Source: JACXVD01 sp047975785
Lineage (GTDB): Bacteria; Pseudomonadota; Alphaproteobacteria; Sphingomonadales; Sphingomonadaceae
Length of the DNA: 33,708 nucleotides
Direction of reading: 5' to 3'
Assembly (NCBI GenBank): GCA_047975785.1
Contig: JBKEEC010000037.1
Span: forward strand, 1-33,708
Position numbers and translations under genes: made by a program. Positions 24,074 to 32,009 of the stretch are shown in pieces. Numbering within the stretch: position 1 is the stretch's first letter; every line of letters begins with the position of its first letter. A model generated the notes under the pieces. It searched no databases. It saw nothing but the letters and a program-made list of their open reading frames with translations, and was not told the origin of the DNA.

Positions 24074-25501
24074 TCAAAAATCAATCTGGGCGCGCATTCC
24101 AAAGACATCCACCCCGTAAGAAGTATCTCCACCAGCAGCCGGATATACCGCATCGCTATATTTCATCAGCGCGTAATTGAGCATGAAGCGGGTATAAGCG
24201 GTCGGCGCCCATATCAGCGAGGCTTCAAATGCGTCCTGTTTGCCCCCGACGATCTGGGCATCATTCAGGTCGAGATAATCATACCGGAATACGGCCTGAA
24301 CGGCACCAAAGCCGCCCTTGCCCACCGGGTTGGCCGGTTTTGTGCGTTCAAACACGCCGCGTTTGTATCCGCGCGTATCGCCTTTGGTCAGGAACAGGCC
24401 CATTTCTGCATAACCGCCAAAAAATGTCGGATTTTCTGCTGCACCAGACCGGCTCACATGTTGCCAGAATCCTTCGCCAGTCACATGGAGCGGCCCGTGA
24501 ATGACGGCCAGCTCCAGCCCGGTCCCCGTTTCGGATGATCCGTTGAAACTGCCGGTATTGATAAATCTGTCGCTGGTAAAATGAACCAGCGGACGCTGCC
24601 GGTAACGCACAGAATTATTATCCTGTGACAGATCGGTATAATGTGCAGAGCCACCAAAATGGAGCTGGGTATCTCCGAGTTTGGGCATATAGACTATACG
24701 CCCGTCAGCACTCCAGCTTTTGCCCGGCAGGCTGGCGATATTATCACTGAATACCCCGCCCTGCACCAGCACCGGCCCTGTAGAATATTGCACAGAAGCC
24801 CCCAGACGCCGTTCAAACCCGAAAGCATCGGTAAATGCTGCACGTTCCATGAAGGATGCGAACCGGTCACTGGTCATTTCTTCCAGAGACTGAAAATTAT
24901 TGTGCTGGCCAATGGTCAGCTCCAGTCCCTTGTCAGTATAGGTCAGATAGGCATCGGTTATATCAACATTATTACCGGCAAAATCACTTTCCAGGCGATA
25001 ACCAAATCCGCCGGGCATATCGCCTTCAACCCCCAGATAGATTCGCCGCACCTCGCTGCCAAAGCCGTCCTGGACTCCGGTAGAGGAAGGGACAGAGATG
25101 GCACCGGCATCAAACTGTATCCGTCCACGCGGCTTGAAACTCCAGCCGCTTTTGCTCTCAATCAGCGGAGCGCCCTTCCATGAGATTTTGGTATCCGGTT
25201 CCTGCGCCGCAGCCGAAACAGCTACTGCGGCAATACCGGCAACTGCAGGAGCTGTTGCGGGCGCCGGAGAAACCGCAACAGGACCAGACCCGGCCACCTT
25301 TTCTGCCTCAAGACTTTCCACTTTTGCCGAAAGAACACTGACCTGATCACGCAGGCGCTGCAATTCAGCCATAATTTCCTGCATATCCGGTCCTGAATTT
25401 TCCTGAGCCGGAGCCGAAGTCCGGGCCTGAACCTGAACCGGGACCAGAATACTGCTGGCCATAAGAGCGGCAAGTGCAGATATGCGAAATGTCGTTTTCA
25501 A
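24074..25501 (-). CDS. Phosphate-selective porin O/P family protein
   Basis: The 475-residue precursor has a signal peptide ending near VQAR (residue 27) and a coiled-coil segment (about 40-70; IMAELQRLRDQVSVLSAKVE), then an Ala/Pro-rich linker. The OprP/OprO beta-barrel (about 115-475) includes FKPRGRIQFDAG, VRRIYLGVEGDMPGGFGYRL, DITDAYLTYTDKGLELTIGQ and ERAAFTDAFGFERRLG, ending in FGMRAQIDF with C-terminal phenylalanine. OprP trimers pass phosphate or polyphosphate through the outer membrane. The start codon is TTG (25501-25499) with GAGG about 6 bases upstream. A Pho box lies 72 bases before it and pstS follows, so the pair supplies outer- and inner-membrane steps of phosphate uptake. Confidence 0.93.
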   Translation of the reverse strand: MKTTFRISALAALMASSILVPVQVQARTSAPAQENSGPDMQEIMAELQRLRDQVSVLSAKVESLEAEKVAGSGPVAVSPAPATAPAVAGIAAVAVSAAAQEPDTKISWKGAPLIESKSGWSFKPRGRIQFDAGAISVPSSTGVQDGFGSEVRRIYLGVEGDMPGGFGYRLESDFAGNNVDITDAYLTYTDKGLELTIGQHNNFQSLEEMTSDRFASFMERAAFTDAFGFERRLGASVQYSTGPVLVQGGVFSDNIASLPGKSWSADGRIVYMPKLGDTQLHFGGSAHYTDLSQDNNSVRYRQRPLVHFTSDRFINTGSFNGSSETGTGLELAVIHGPLHVTGEGFWQHVSRSGAAENPTFFGGYAEMGLFLTKGDTRGYKRGVFERTKPANPVGKGGFGAVQAVFRYDYLDLNDAQIVGGKQDAFEASLIWAPTAYTRFMLNYALMKYSDAVYPAAGGDTSYGVDVFGMRAQIDF

Positions 25502-25510
25502 GATTGCCTC

Positions 25511-25538
25511 ATTTGTTGCAGTTTATTTGTTGCAGTTT
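25511..25538. repeat. Perfect 14-bp tandem repeat in the porin leader
   Basis: ATTTGTTGCAGTTT occurs twice in a row with no mismatch, starting 10 bases from the TTG start of the porin gene and between it and the Pho box. It would be transcribed in the porin 5' leader. Confidence 0.85.
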
Positions 25539-25572
25539 GTCGTCATTTATCTCGCCGCTATGTGCCCGTTTG

Positions 25573-25590
25573 GTGACAAATTTATGACAG
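25573..25590 (-). promoter_or_regulatory. Pho box upstream of the porin gene
   Basis: Read leftward it is CTGTCAT-AAAT-TTGTCAC, 12 of 14 matches to the PhoB repeat consensus with the correct 4-base spacer. It ends 72 bases before the porin start. Confidence 0.8.
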
Positions 25591-25653
25591 ATAATAAAAC
25601 ACGCATTTTACCCTATGGGTTGACCTTTCCGGCAGCCATACCACTTTGATGCC

Positions 25654-26403
25654 ATGCCGGTATATCGTCTTGCCTCTCGTGCTGTCCTTCGCCTTGCCCC
25701 CGAAACGGAAGACGAGGATGTTCGCAGCTTCCTCCAGCGTCTGATTACCAATGATGTAACCGGAGATCTGCCGCAATGGGCAGGCCTGCTGAACCCGCAG
25801 GGCAAGACCCTGTTTGATTTTCTTGTCTGGCCGGATGTGAGGGACTCCCGCAGCCTGCTTCTGGATTGTGAAGCTGCACACGCTGATGCGCTCTTGCGCA
25901 GGCTCACTCTTTATCGTCTTCGCAGCAAGATCCGTATCGAACGGGTAGAATCTCTCTCGGTTTACTGGACACCGGACAGCCCGCCCCCCGAAGCATCTGC
26001 CGATCCGCGTCTGTCCGCGCTTGGTTTTCGCTGGCTTGCCCCGACAGGTTCCGACATAGCCGAAGGGGATAGTGCGTGGCTGGCCCACCGGCTTTCACTT
26101 GGCGTTGCCGAAGGGGAGGATGAGCTGAACGGCGTTTTGTGGCTGGAAACCAATGCCGCCGAACTGAACGGCGTCAGCTTCACCAAGGGGTGCTATATCG
26201 GCCAGGAAAATACCGCCCGCATGAACTGGCGGCAGAAGGTCAACCGCCGTTTGACAGTGGTTTCGCTGGATCATTCAGATGAAAAGCGCCGCAAGCAGGA
26301 ATGGCCGGAACTGGGGCTGGCGCTCGATCTGGTTCGGGTGGCAGATATCAGCAATCCACCTGACTGGCTGACGCAAAGCCTTGAGATTACCTCTGGGGAT
26401 TAG
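25654..26403 (+). CDS. ygfZ: YgfZ/GcvT-like folate-binding Fe-S maintenance protein
   Basis: The 249-residue protein matches the YgfZ/IBA57 family. The N-terminus has VRSFLQRLITNDVTGDLPQW, GLLNPQGKTLFDFLVWP, and the hallmark KGCYIGQEN (about residues 178-186) with the invariant cysteine follows. These tetrahydrofolate-binding proteins help assemble or repair 4Fe-4S clusters, for example of radical-SAM enzymes; ispG in this same window encodes a 4Fe-4S protein. It is shorter than E. coli YgfZ, as usual in Alphaproteobacteria. The TAG stop (26401-26403) is the first three bases of repeat copy C, so the original C-terminus may have been cut by the repeat. Confidence 0.88.
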   Translation: MPVYRLASRAVLRLAPETEDEDVRSFLQRLITNDVTGDLPQWAGLLNPQGKTLFDFLVWPDVRDSRSLLLDCEAAHADALLRRLTLYRLRSKIRIERVESLSVYWTPDSPPPEASADPRLSALGFRWLAPTGSDIAEGDSAWLAHRLSLGVAEGEDELNGVLWLETNAAELNGVSFTKGCYIGQENTARMNWRQKVNRRLTVVSLDHSDEKRRKQEWPELGLALDLVRVADISNPPDWLTQSLEITSGD

Positions 26404-26484
26404 AGTGTGATGACAAAAAGTGGGCGCCGGTTATTGACCTGTGGCCAGCTTCGCTTCCGCAAAAGAAAAGCGATAACAAAAGAT
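26401..26484. repeat. Dispersed repeat, copy C (left arm plus inner segment)
   Basis: TAGAGTGTGATGACAAAAAG (26401-26420), then TGGGCGCCGG, equals the left arm of the copy at 32749 with one substitution in 30 bases. The middle diverges and carries TCGCTT-N11-AAGCGA (26451-26473), a stem-loop. GCAAAAGAAAAGCGA (26459-26473) is the reverse complement of part of copy B. The right-hand stem-loop is missing. The repeat occupies the entire gap between ygfZ and the convergent tetR-like gene. Confidence 0.78.
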
Positions 26485-26488
26485 TATT

Positions 26489-27121
26489 TCATCGCACATG
26501 GGTATCAGTCAGCGATGCCCCACAGTCCGACTGGGTGACAAGCAGCGAATCGACCAGCATTTTCTCGGCGGCCTCACGGGCTGCATCGCGGTGAAGCCCC
26601 ATGGGTTCGGCCAGTTGATCACCGATCAGGGCATCCCCCAGAGCCATAAATACCAGTGCGAGAGTGGTCCGGTGCATTTCCCGCCGGTCACGGCTCTGCC
26701 CGGTTTCCTCCGGGTGGAGTTCATCCACCAGTGTCTGGATACTCTCCACAATAGGGTCCAGCGCATCTTCATTGCCGGATAACAGCATCCAGCCGGCGAG
26801 TGCGCCTCCGCCTTCCTTGCCAAACGCATCAAAAGTCAGATCAACCACCTGCCGCGGGCCACCGCCTTCTTCTGCACGAATTTGCACCACTGTTTGCGTG
26901 ATCGCATCACAGACCATTTCCGCCAGATACCGGGCCAGTGCTTTTTGCAGTCCTGCCGCCGATCCGAAATGATGGAGCAAATTGGCGTGGGTGCGCCCCA
27001 CCCGCCCTGCTACCGCCTTGAGCGTCACAGATTGCGGGCCGGTTTCAATCAATAATATGCGGGCCGCTTCAAGAGCCATAATGCGCGCCTGTTCGGGCGG
27101 GAGGCGTTTGCGTTCAGCCAT
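26489..27121 (-). CDS. TetR-family regulator
   Basis: The 210-residue protein has the TetR N-terminal helix-turn-helix: ARIMALEAARILLIETGPQS, VTLKAVAGRVGRTHANLLHH and FGSAAGLQKALARYLAEMV (about residues 12-70), with the usual 'T..dIA...Gvs...lyhHF.sK..L' order. The ligand-binding domain (75-200) is typical in length. It ends in the zone of repeat copy C. It lies 64 bases downstream of the NTF2-like gene on the same strand and could be co-transcribed with the MarR/NTF2 pair, or control an unlinked operon. No operator was found. Confidence 0.88.
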   Translation of the reverse strand: MAERKRLPPEQARIMALEAARILLIETGPQSVTLKAVAGRVGRTHANLLHHFGSAAGLQKALARYLAEMVCDAITQTVVQIRAEEGGGPRQVVDLTFDAFGKEGGGALAGWMLLSGNEDALDPIVESIQTLVDELHPEETGQSRDRREMHRTTLALVFMALGDALIGDQLAEPMGLHRDAAREAAEKMLVDSLLVTQSDCGASLTDTHVR

Positions 27122-27185
27122 GCTCCGTTACGCTACACTTTTTGCAACAGGCACGAAATGCTTTTGTGCGTATTCCCCTGTCTTT

Positions 27186-27623
27186 TCAGGGCATGAAATC
27201 AAGCCCCCCACGGCGCTGCGCGAACTGGTAGCCTTCCGGCATCAGGACAATTTCATCTTCAAAATAGCCCACCAGAGGAGAATTGGCGGTCATTTTCGGC
27301 AGGGCGCCTTCAGCGTCAGCCAGGGCCTCCCCCTGAAACAGCATAATCAGACTAAAGGCCTTGATGCGGGCCGGATGTTCAGCCTCGACCATGACATTGC
27401 TGACAAAATGGCGGGTCTTGCGCGGCGGGCGCGCCTTGAAGGCCGCCCTGATCGCCTCCCGCCCGATGATATAATCATCCGGTGCGCTTGGCCGGGAAAA
27501 ACGGGCATCAATCGTATATAATTCAGCCAGTTCATCCCATTTTCCTGCATCATTGAGCATCGCATAGCGATAAATAAGGTCGGTGATGTCCTGCTCGATA
27601 ATGCGGCGCGTCTGCTTATCCAT
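27186..27623 (-). CDS. NTF2-like/SnoaL-fold protein
   Basis: The 145-residue protein has the SnoaL_4 / ring-hydroxylating-dioxygenase-beta-like pattern. ITDLIYRYAMLNDAGKWDEL and AELYTIDARFSRPS come first, then DDYIIGREAIRAAFKARPPR and TRHFVSNVMVEAEH. A strand-rich C-terminal half holds IKAFSLIMLFQGEA and GYFEDEIVLMPEGYQFAQRR. NTF2-like proteins bind or transform small hydrophobic ligands, and several act as isomerases, dehydratases or accessory subunits in aromatic breakdown. It overlaps the MarR-like gene by 8 bases, so it is coupled to it, and lies next to a lignostilbene-dioxygenase-like gene, which suggests a related aromatic substrate. No specific reaction can be named. Confidence 0.82.
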   Translation of the reverse strand: MDKQTRRIIEQDITDLIYRYAMLNDAGKWDELAELYTIDARFSRPSAPDDYIIGREAIRAAFKARPPRKTRHFVSNVMVEAEHPARIKAFSLIMLFQGEALADAEGALPKMTANSPLVGYFEDEIVLMPEGYQFAQRRGGLDFMP

Positions 27624-28176
27624 CCTGCCCGCCTTTCACCGGCATGTCTTTGGGCCGTGTTTCTTCAAGAAACAGGGAATTGCCTTCCTCGTCCTTGGCT
27701 TCAAGTGTTGCAATCAGCGTGTCAATAAACCCGCGCAATTCGCTCACCTGCCTGTCATCCAGATCGGACAGGAGATAAGCTGCCACCGTTTCCGTTTGCG
27801 GCCGCATGATATGGAAAAGGCGGCGCCCTTCCTCCGTCAATTCCAGATTCTTGCGCCGCCTGTTTTCCGGGTCACGCGTCACGATGATGCGGCCATGTTT
27901 TTCAAGCGCCGAGACGGCGCGTGAAACACTCATCACATTCACCCCGGTCATTTCGGCCAACTCATGACTGGCAGTGCGGCCCTTGCGGCCGATCAGCATC
28001 AACAGTCGGAACTCATTGATCGAAATGTTATACTGCTTCTCAAGATGCGTTGAAAACGGCACCATCAGCCGGTTGGACAGCTTCAGCAGTCGATGGAGCA
28101 CAATCGTATTCTCATCATATTCACTTGCCTCAACGCGACCCGATACAATCGGCGCAGCTTCATGATTCTTTGCCAT
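27616..28176 (-). CDS. MarR-family regulator
   Basis: The 186-residue protein has the MarR winged helix at about residues 40-140. NISINEFRLLMLIGRKGRTA, SHELAEMTGVNVMSVSRAVS (recognition helix), ALEKHGRIIVTRDPENRRRK and NLELTEEGRRLF follow in order. MarR dimers often respond to phenolic ligands and control divergent aromatic-metabolism genes. The start at 28176 faces the dioxygenase-like gene across 75 bases that contain TAAC-N4-GTTA. Regulation of that gene by a phenolic or stilbene ligand is a reasonable inference. The stop overlaps the NTF2-like start by 8 bases. Confidence 0.92.
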   Translation of the reverse strand: MAKNHEAAPIVSGRVEASEYDENTIVLHRLLKLSNRLMVPFSTHLEKQYNISINEFRLLMLIGRKGRTASHELAEMTGVNVMSVSRAVSALEKHGRIIVTRDPENRRRKNLELTEEGRRLFHIMRPQTETVAAYLLSDLDDRQVSELRGFIDTLIATLEAKDEEGNSLFLEETRPKDMPVKGGQDG

Positions 28177-28203
28177 CAGCCACCTACCCCATTGCAGTAA
28201 TCA

Positions 28204-28215
28204 TAACATTCGTTA
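28204..28215. promoter_or_regulatory. Candidate MarR operator
   Basis: TAAC-ATTC-GTTA is a perfect short palindrome in the divergent region, with a further GTTAA half-site-like AAAGTTAAG just to its right (28216-28222). It lies between the MarR-like and dioxygenase-like starts. The arms are only 4 bp, so the call is weak. Confidence 0.3.
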
Positions 28216-28251
28216 AAGTTAAGTGCAAATAAAACTCCAGGAGAGTCGATC

Positions 28252-29724
28252 ATGAGTGCATTTCCAAAAACGATCCATTTCATGGGCACGAATACTCCTC
28301 GTGCGCAAGAGCTTTCACATGCGGGATTGGAAGTAGAAGGCCAGATCCCCCCGGATATTGATGGTGCCTTCTTTCGTGCCGTGCCCGATAACCCCTATCC
28401 GCCCATGTTTGATGATGACATTGCGCTGAATGCCGACGGCATGATTGCCAGTTTCGACATTTCATCATCTGGTGTCAACTTCGCGATCCGATTTGTCGAG
28501 ACAGAACGCTATCTGCTGGAAAAGGCCGCAGGCAAGGCGCTGTTTGGCGAATATCGCAACCCCTATACCGATGATCCGAGTGTAAAGGGCAAGGACCGCA
28601 CCGTATCCAATACCACCCCGCTCTGGCACGCCGGTCGTCTGTTCATGACCAAGGAAGACGGGCTGGCCTATGAAATCAACCCCCACAGTCTGGAAACAGT
28701 GGGGCGCTACAATTTTGGCGACAAGCTCCGTTCCGAAACCTTCACCGCCCATCCGCGGATTGATCCGGCAACGGGAGAACTGTTTTTCTTCGGTTATGAA
28801 GCAGGTGGCCTGTGCAGCCTTGATGTTGCCTATTGCGTGGCAGATAAAGATGGCAATCTGGTATCCGAGCAATGGTTCAAACAGCCCTATTGCTCTACCA
28901 TTCATGATTTTGTGATCACGGAAAAATACGCCATCTGGCCCATTTTCCCCACCACGGCCGATCTGGACCGGATCAAGGATGGTGGCGCGCACTGGGCGCA
29001 TCACCAGCATATGCCAAGCTGGGTCGGGATCATGCCCCGCTACGGCAAGGTGGAAGATATGAAATGGATCAAGGGGCCGCCGGGTGTCTCCTGTTTCCAT
29101 GAGGTCAACGCCTTTGATGATGGCAACAAGGTGCATATTGATTTGTGCCTTACGGCAACCAATGCCTTTCCGTTCATGCGTGAGGCAGGCGGAATCGACA
29201 TTGCCCAGCAGGATGTTCAGGGCGCCCTGACACGCTGGACGATTGATATGGCCCAGGACGAGCCTGAACTGGAGCAGACCATGATTGGCCCTCCGGGCGA
29301 TCTCTGCCGCGTGACTGATGCCGATCAGGGGCGTGCTTACACAAGGGCATGGTATCTGAGCATGAACCCCGAAGGCGGCCCCCCTTTGCCGGGCGGACCT
29401 GTAGGTGCCAATTTCAACGCCCTGTTACGGATTGAGCCGGGCACGGATAATGTATCCATGATGGGGCTGCCTCCCCATTCCGGAATCAGCGAACCGGCGC
29501 ATATCCCGTCAAAAACATCCGGGCATGGCGGCTGGCTGCTCAGCGTGGTGGATATTGCCCAAAGTGCGGACCCGTCCGATTATCTGTCAGAGCTGTGGGT
29601 CATCGAGGCAGACAATATTGCCAAAGGGCCGGTTGCAAAAGTCAAAACCGGAATGCCGCTGCGCAGTCAGGTGCATGGTAATTTTGTGTCGCGCAACCGG
29701 TTGAACGCTTCGAAAGTGAAATAG
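28252..29724 (+). CDS. Carotenoid-oxygenase family, lignostilbene dioxygenase-like
   Basis: The 490-residue seven-bladed propeller enzyme holds non-haem Fe(II) with four histidines seen here as H167 (ETFTAHPRID), H218 (CSTIHDFV), H283 (SCFHEVNAF) and H475 (QVHGNFVS). These are nearly the same numbers as in characterised lignostilbene dioxygenases. Y101 and K134, residues I recall as contacting the substrate phenol in LsdA/NOV1, are both present; the residue at the LsdA Phe59 position appears to be leucine (ungapped count). The enzyme likely splits the interphenyl double bond of stilbenes with O2 to give two aldehydes. CCAGGAGAG lies 7-8 bases before the ATG. The MarR-like and NTF2-like genes are divergent. 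Confidence 0.9.
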   Translation: MSAFPKTIHFMGTNTPRAQELSHAGLEVEGQIPPDIDGAFFRAVPDNPYPPMFDDDIALNADGMIASFDISSSGVNFAIRFVETERYLLEKAAGKALFGEYRNPYTDDPSVKGKDRTVSNTTPLWHAGRLFMTKEDGLAYEINPHSLETVGRYNFGDKLRSETFTAHPRIDPATGELFFFGYEAGGLCSLDVAYCVADKDGNLVSEQWFKQPYCSTIHDFVITEKYAIWPIFPTTADLDRIKDGGAHWAHHQHMPSWVGIMPRYGKVEDMKWIKGPPGVSCFHEVNAFDDGNKVHIDLCLTATNAFPFMREAGGIDIAQQDVQGALTRWTIDMAQDEPELEQTMIGPPGDLCRVTDADQGRAYTRAWYLSMNPEGGPPLPGGPVGANFNALLRIEPGTDNVSMMGLPPHSGISEPAHIPSKTSGHGGWLLSVVDIAQSADPSDYLSELWVIEADNIAKGPVAKVKTGMPLRSQVHGNFVSRNRLNASKVK

Positions 29725-29763
29725 CTGCAGAGGCTAGCCTGAGAAAGGAGTTGCGAGGCAAAT

Positions 29764-30807
29764 TTATTCCGAATCCCTGAACAGGTTTGACCGCCAGATC
29801 ACCATGACCATGGAGCCAAAAATCCCGGCGCAAAACAGCACGACATACCAGAAGGCATCCGGATCTTTTGCGCCCGGAATCCCTGCGACATTGATACCCA
29901 GCAGGCCGGTCAGGAAGGTCAGGGGCAGGAATATTCCGGTCAGAACACTGATAACAAAATTGGTATGACGGGTCCGGGCCAGCGTTCTGCCGCGCAATTC
30001 ATCCATCAGCACAACCGCGCTTTCCTTGCTGATATCAATATCATCAAGATACCGGCGCAAACGGTGGATAGTTGCCACGACTTCGCTGCGGTCATTATCT
30101 TCAAACCATGACGGGGCATCGGTGCTGATACTGTCCAGCGCATCATGCTGCGGGCCCATATGGCGCTCAAGCGACAGGCAATTGCGACGGATATCGCCAA
30201 TTCTGGCCAGCAATTCATGCGTGTCTGCCTTTTGCATATCCTCCTGTTCCAGACGGTCGATTTCATCATCCATTTCGAGAATCGCGCGGCTCATGCGGTT
30301 GATGATCTGTTTGACCAGGGTTGTAATCAGTGCGCCGGCATCAGTGGGGCCGATTTTCTGGTCCAGATCCTCTTTCACCTGCCGGAGCGTTGACATGGTT
30401 TCCTGATCCAGTGTGACGACCCGCTCTCCATCAGACCACAATTGCATCAGGACTGTATTGTCCGGCGTTTCATCACCCAGAGTATTGACCCCGCGCAATA
30501 CGGTAATCAGCGTTTCCTTTTCCCTGAATGCACAGGGCCGGGCTTCATCGCTCAGTAAAAGAGCTATGGTTGCATCGGGTAATTCCAGCCCGTGCGTTAA
30601 CCAGTCTCTTGCAGCCGGATGATCCCGCTGAAGCTGGACCCACAGGACTTCGCCGATTTTTTCAGGCTTCCACCCGGCAGCATCTTCCCAGCCGATTTTC
30701 CGGCCTCCGCCAATTCCGTCGAGCACGCGACCAAACAGCAGCGGGCCGGTTTTGCCTGCGGAACTGGCATGGTGACCAGAATCGTGACCTGTTCTGCTCA
30801 TGATCAT
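29764..30807 (-). CDS. CorA/ZntB-family metal-ion transporter
   Basis: The 347-residue protein has a large N-terminal cytoplasmic domain with a long helix (about 150-255) and two C-terminal membrane segments. The first is FVISVLTGIFLPLTFLTGLL and ends in the GIN variant (304-306) of the CorA GMN selectivity loop, followed by VAGIPG. The second is FWYVVLFCAGIFGSMVMVIW. GIN followed by a G-I-P-G loop is the ZntB rather than the CorA pattern, suggesting zinc export or proton-coupled uptake. A nearby alternative start is the ATG at 30801. It converges with the dioxygenase-like gene and is divergent from ispG. Confidence 0.88.
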   Translation of the reverse strand: MIMSRTGHDSGHHASSAGKTGPLLFGRVLDGIGGGRKIGWEDAAGWKPEKIGEVLWVQLQRDHPAARDWLTHGLELPDATIALLLSDEARPCAFREKETLITVLRGVNTLGDETPDNTVLMQLWSDGERVVTLDQETMSTLRQVKEDLDQKIGPTDAGALITTLVKQIINRMSRAILEMDDEIDRLEQEDMQKADTHELLARIGDIRRNCLSLERHMGPQHDALDSISTDAPSWFEDNDRSEVVATIHRLRRYLDDIDISKESAVVLMDELRGRTLARTRHTNFVISVLTGIFLPLTFLTGLLGINVAGIPGAKDPDAFWYVVLFCAGIFGSMVMVIWRSNLFRDSE

Positions 30808-30872
30808 TCTTATGAACTAACTGCTGCTCAGGGTGAAGATGTCTCTTTTCGTTCGGCATTCCATTCCCCATA

Positions 30873-32009
30873 ATGGAAACCATGTCATCTGTAAGACCCT
30901 GGCGGGATATCGATCGCCGCAAAAGCCGGCAAATCATGGTAGGCGAAACGCCTGTTGGCGGTGATGCGCCCATTACCGTGCAAACCATGACCAACACCCC
31001 GACCGAGGATGCCGCCGCCACGATTGACCAGATTCGCCGCTGCGAGGAGGCGGGCGCCGATATTATCCGCGTATCCTGCCCGACAGAGGAAAGCACCGCC
31101 GCTTTTGGCAAAATCGCAAAGGCCGCGCGTGTGCCGCTGGTGGCCGACATTCACTTTCACTACAAACGCGCGCTGGAGGCAGCCGATGCGGGCGCGGCCT
31201 GTTTGCGGATCAATCCGGGCAATATCGGCTCCGATGCCCGCGTGGCAGAAGTCGTGCGCGCGGCCAAGGCCAATGGCTGCGCTATCCGCATCGGAGTCAA
31301 TGCTGGCAGCCTGGAAAAGGATCTGCTTGAAAAATATGGCGAGCCATGCCCCGAAGCCCTGGTGGAAAGTGCGCTGGATCATATCAAACTGCTGCAGGAC
31401 CACGATTTCCACGAATACAAGGTCGCGGTAAAGGCCAGCGAAGTGTTCCTCGCAGTCGCCGCCTATCAGGGGCTGGCTGATGCCGTCGATTGCCCCCTGC
31501 ATCTGGGCATCACCGAAGCCGGCGGGCTGATTGGCGGAACCGTGAAAAGCGCCATAGGTATCGGTAATCTGCTCTGGGCCGGAATTGGCGATACAATCCG
31601 CGTATCGCTTTCGGCCGAGCCGGAAGAGGAAGTTCGCGTCGGTTTTGAAATTCTGAAAAGCCTCGGCCTCAGGACGCGTGGTGTTCGTGTGGTATCCTGC
31701 CCGTCCTGCGCGCGGCAGGGCTTTGACGTGATCCGCACGGTGCAGGCGCTGGAGGACCGGTTGCAGCACATCAAGACGCCGCTTTCTCTGTCCGTGCTGG
31801 GCTGCGTGGTCAACGGGCCGGGCGAGGCGCGGGAGACCGACATCGGCATCACTGGCGGCGGCGCGGGCAAGCACATGGTCTATCTGTCGGGCGTGACCGA
31901 CCACCATGTCGAAAGCGCCGAAATGCTCGACCACATCGTCCATCTGGTAGAGGCCAAGGCCGCCGAGATCGAGGCCGCCAGCGCCGCCGTGGAGGAAGCG
32001 GCGGAGTGA
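30873..32009 (+). CDS. ispG: 4-hydroxy-3-methylbut-2-enyl diphosphate synthase
   Basis: The 378-residue enzyme makes HMBPP from methylerythritol cyclodiphosphate in the MEP isoprenoid pathway. The TIM-barrel part includes RRKSRQIMVGETPVGGDAP, TVQTMTNTPTEDAAATIDQI, ADIIRVSCPTEEST and LRINPGNIGSDARVAEVV. The C-terminal 4Fe-4S domain has C276 and C279 (SCPSCARQG) and C311 with E318 (CVVNGPGE), the expected cluster ligands. The C-terminus ends in an extra alanine/glutamate-rich tail. No clear ribosome site precedes 30873; an ATG at 30882 is an alternative. G+C content rises noticeably from about the middle of the gene. The next gene overlaps by GTGA. Confidence 0.95.
   Translation: METMSSVRPWRDIDRRKSRQIMVGETPVGGDAPITVQTMTNTPTEDAAATIDQIRRCEEAGADIIRVSCPTEESTAAFGKIAKAARVPLVADIHFHYKRALEAADAGAACLRINPGNIGSDARVAEVVRAAKANGCAIRIGVNAGSLEKDLLEKYGEPCPEALVESALDHIKLLQDHDFHEYKVAVKASEVFLAVAAYQGLADAVDCPLHLGITEAGGLIGGTVKSAIGIGNLLWAGIGDTIRVSLSAEPEEEVRVGFEILKSLGLRTRGVRVVSCPSCARQGFDVIRTVQALEDRLQHIKTPLSLSVLGCVVNGPGEARETDIGITGGGAGKHMVYLSGVTDHHVESAEMLDHIVHLVEAKAAEIEAASAAVEEAAE

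Noticed and set aside
26495..26515. GGGTATCAGTCAGCGATG at the 3' end of the TetR gene resembles GGGTATCAGACAGTAATG after repeat copy A
   Set aside because: The match is short and lies in coding sequence of unrelated genes outside the clear repeat core. I could not tell it from chance, so it was not counted as a fifth copy.
29735..29744. AGGCTAGCCT palindrome between the dioxygenase-like gene and the transporter gene as a terminator
   Set aside because: It has no loop and no T-run, and a 10-base perfect palindrome is too little evidence.
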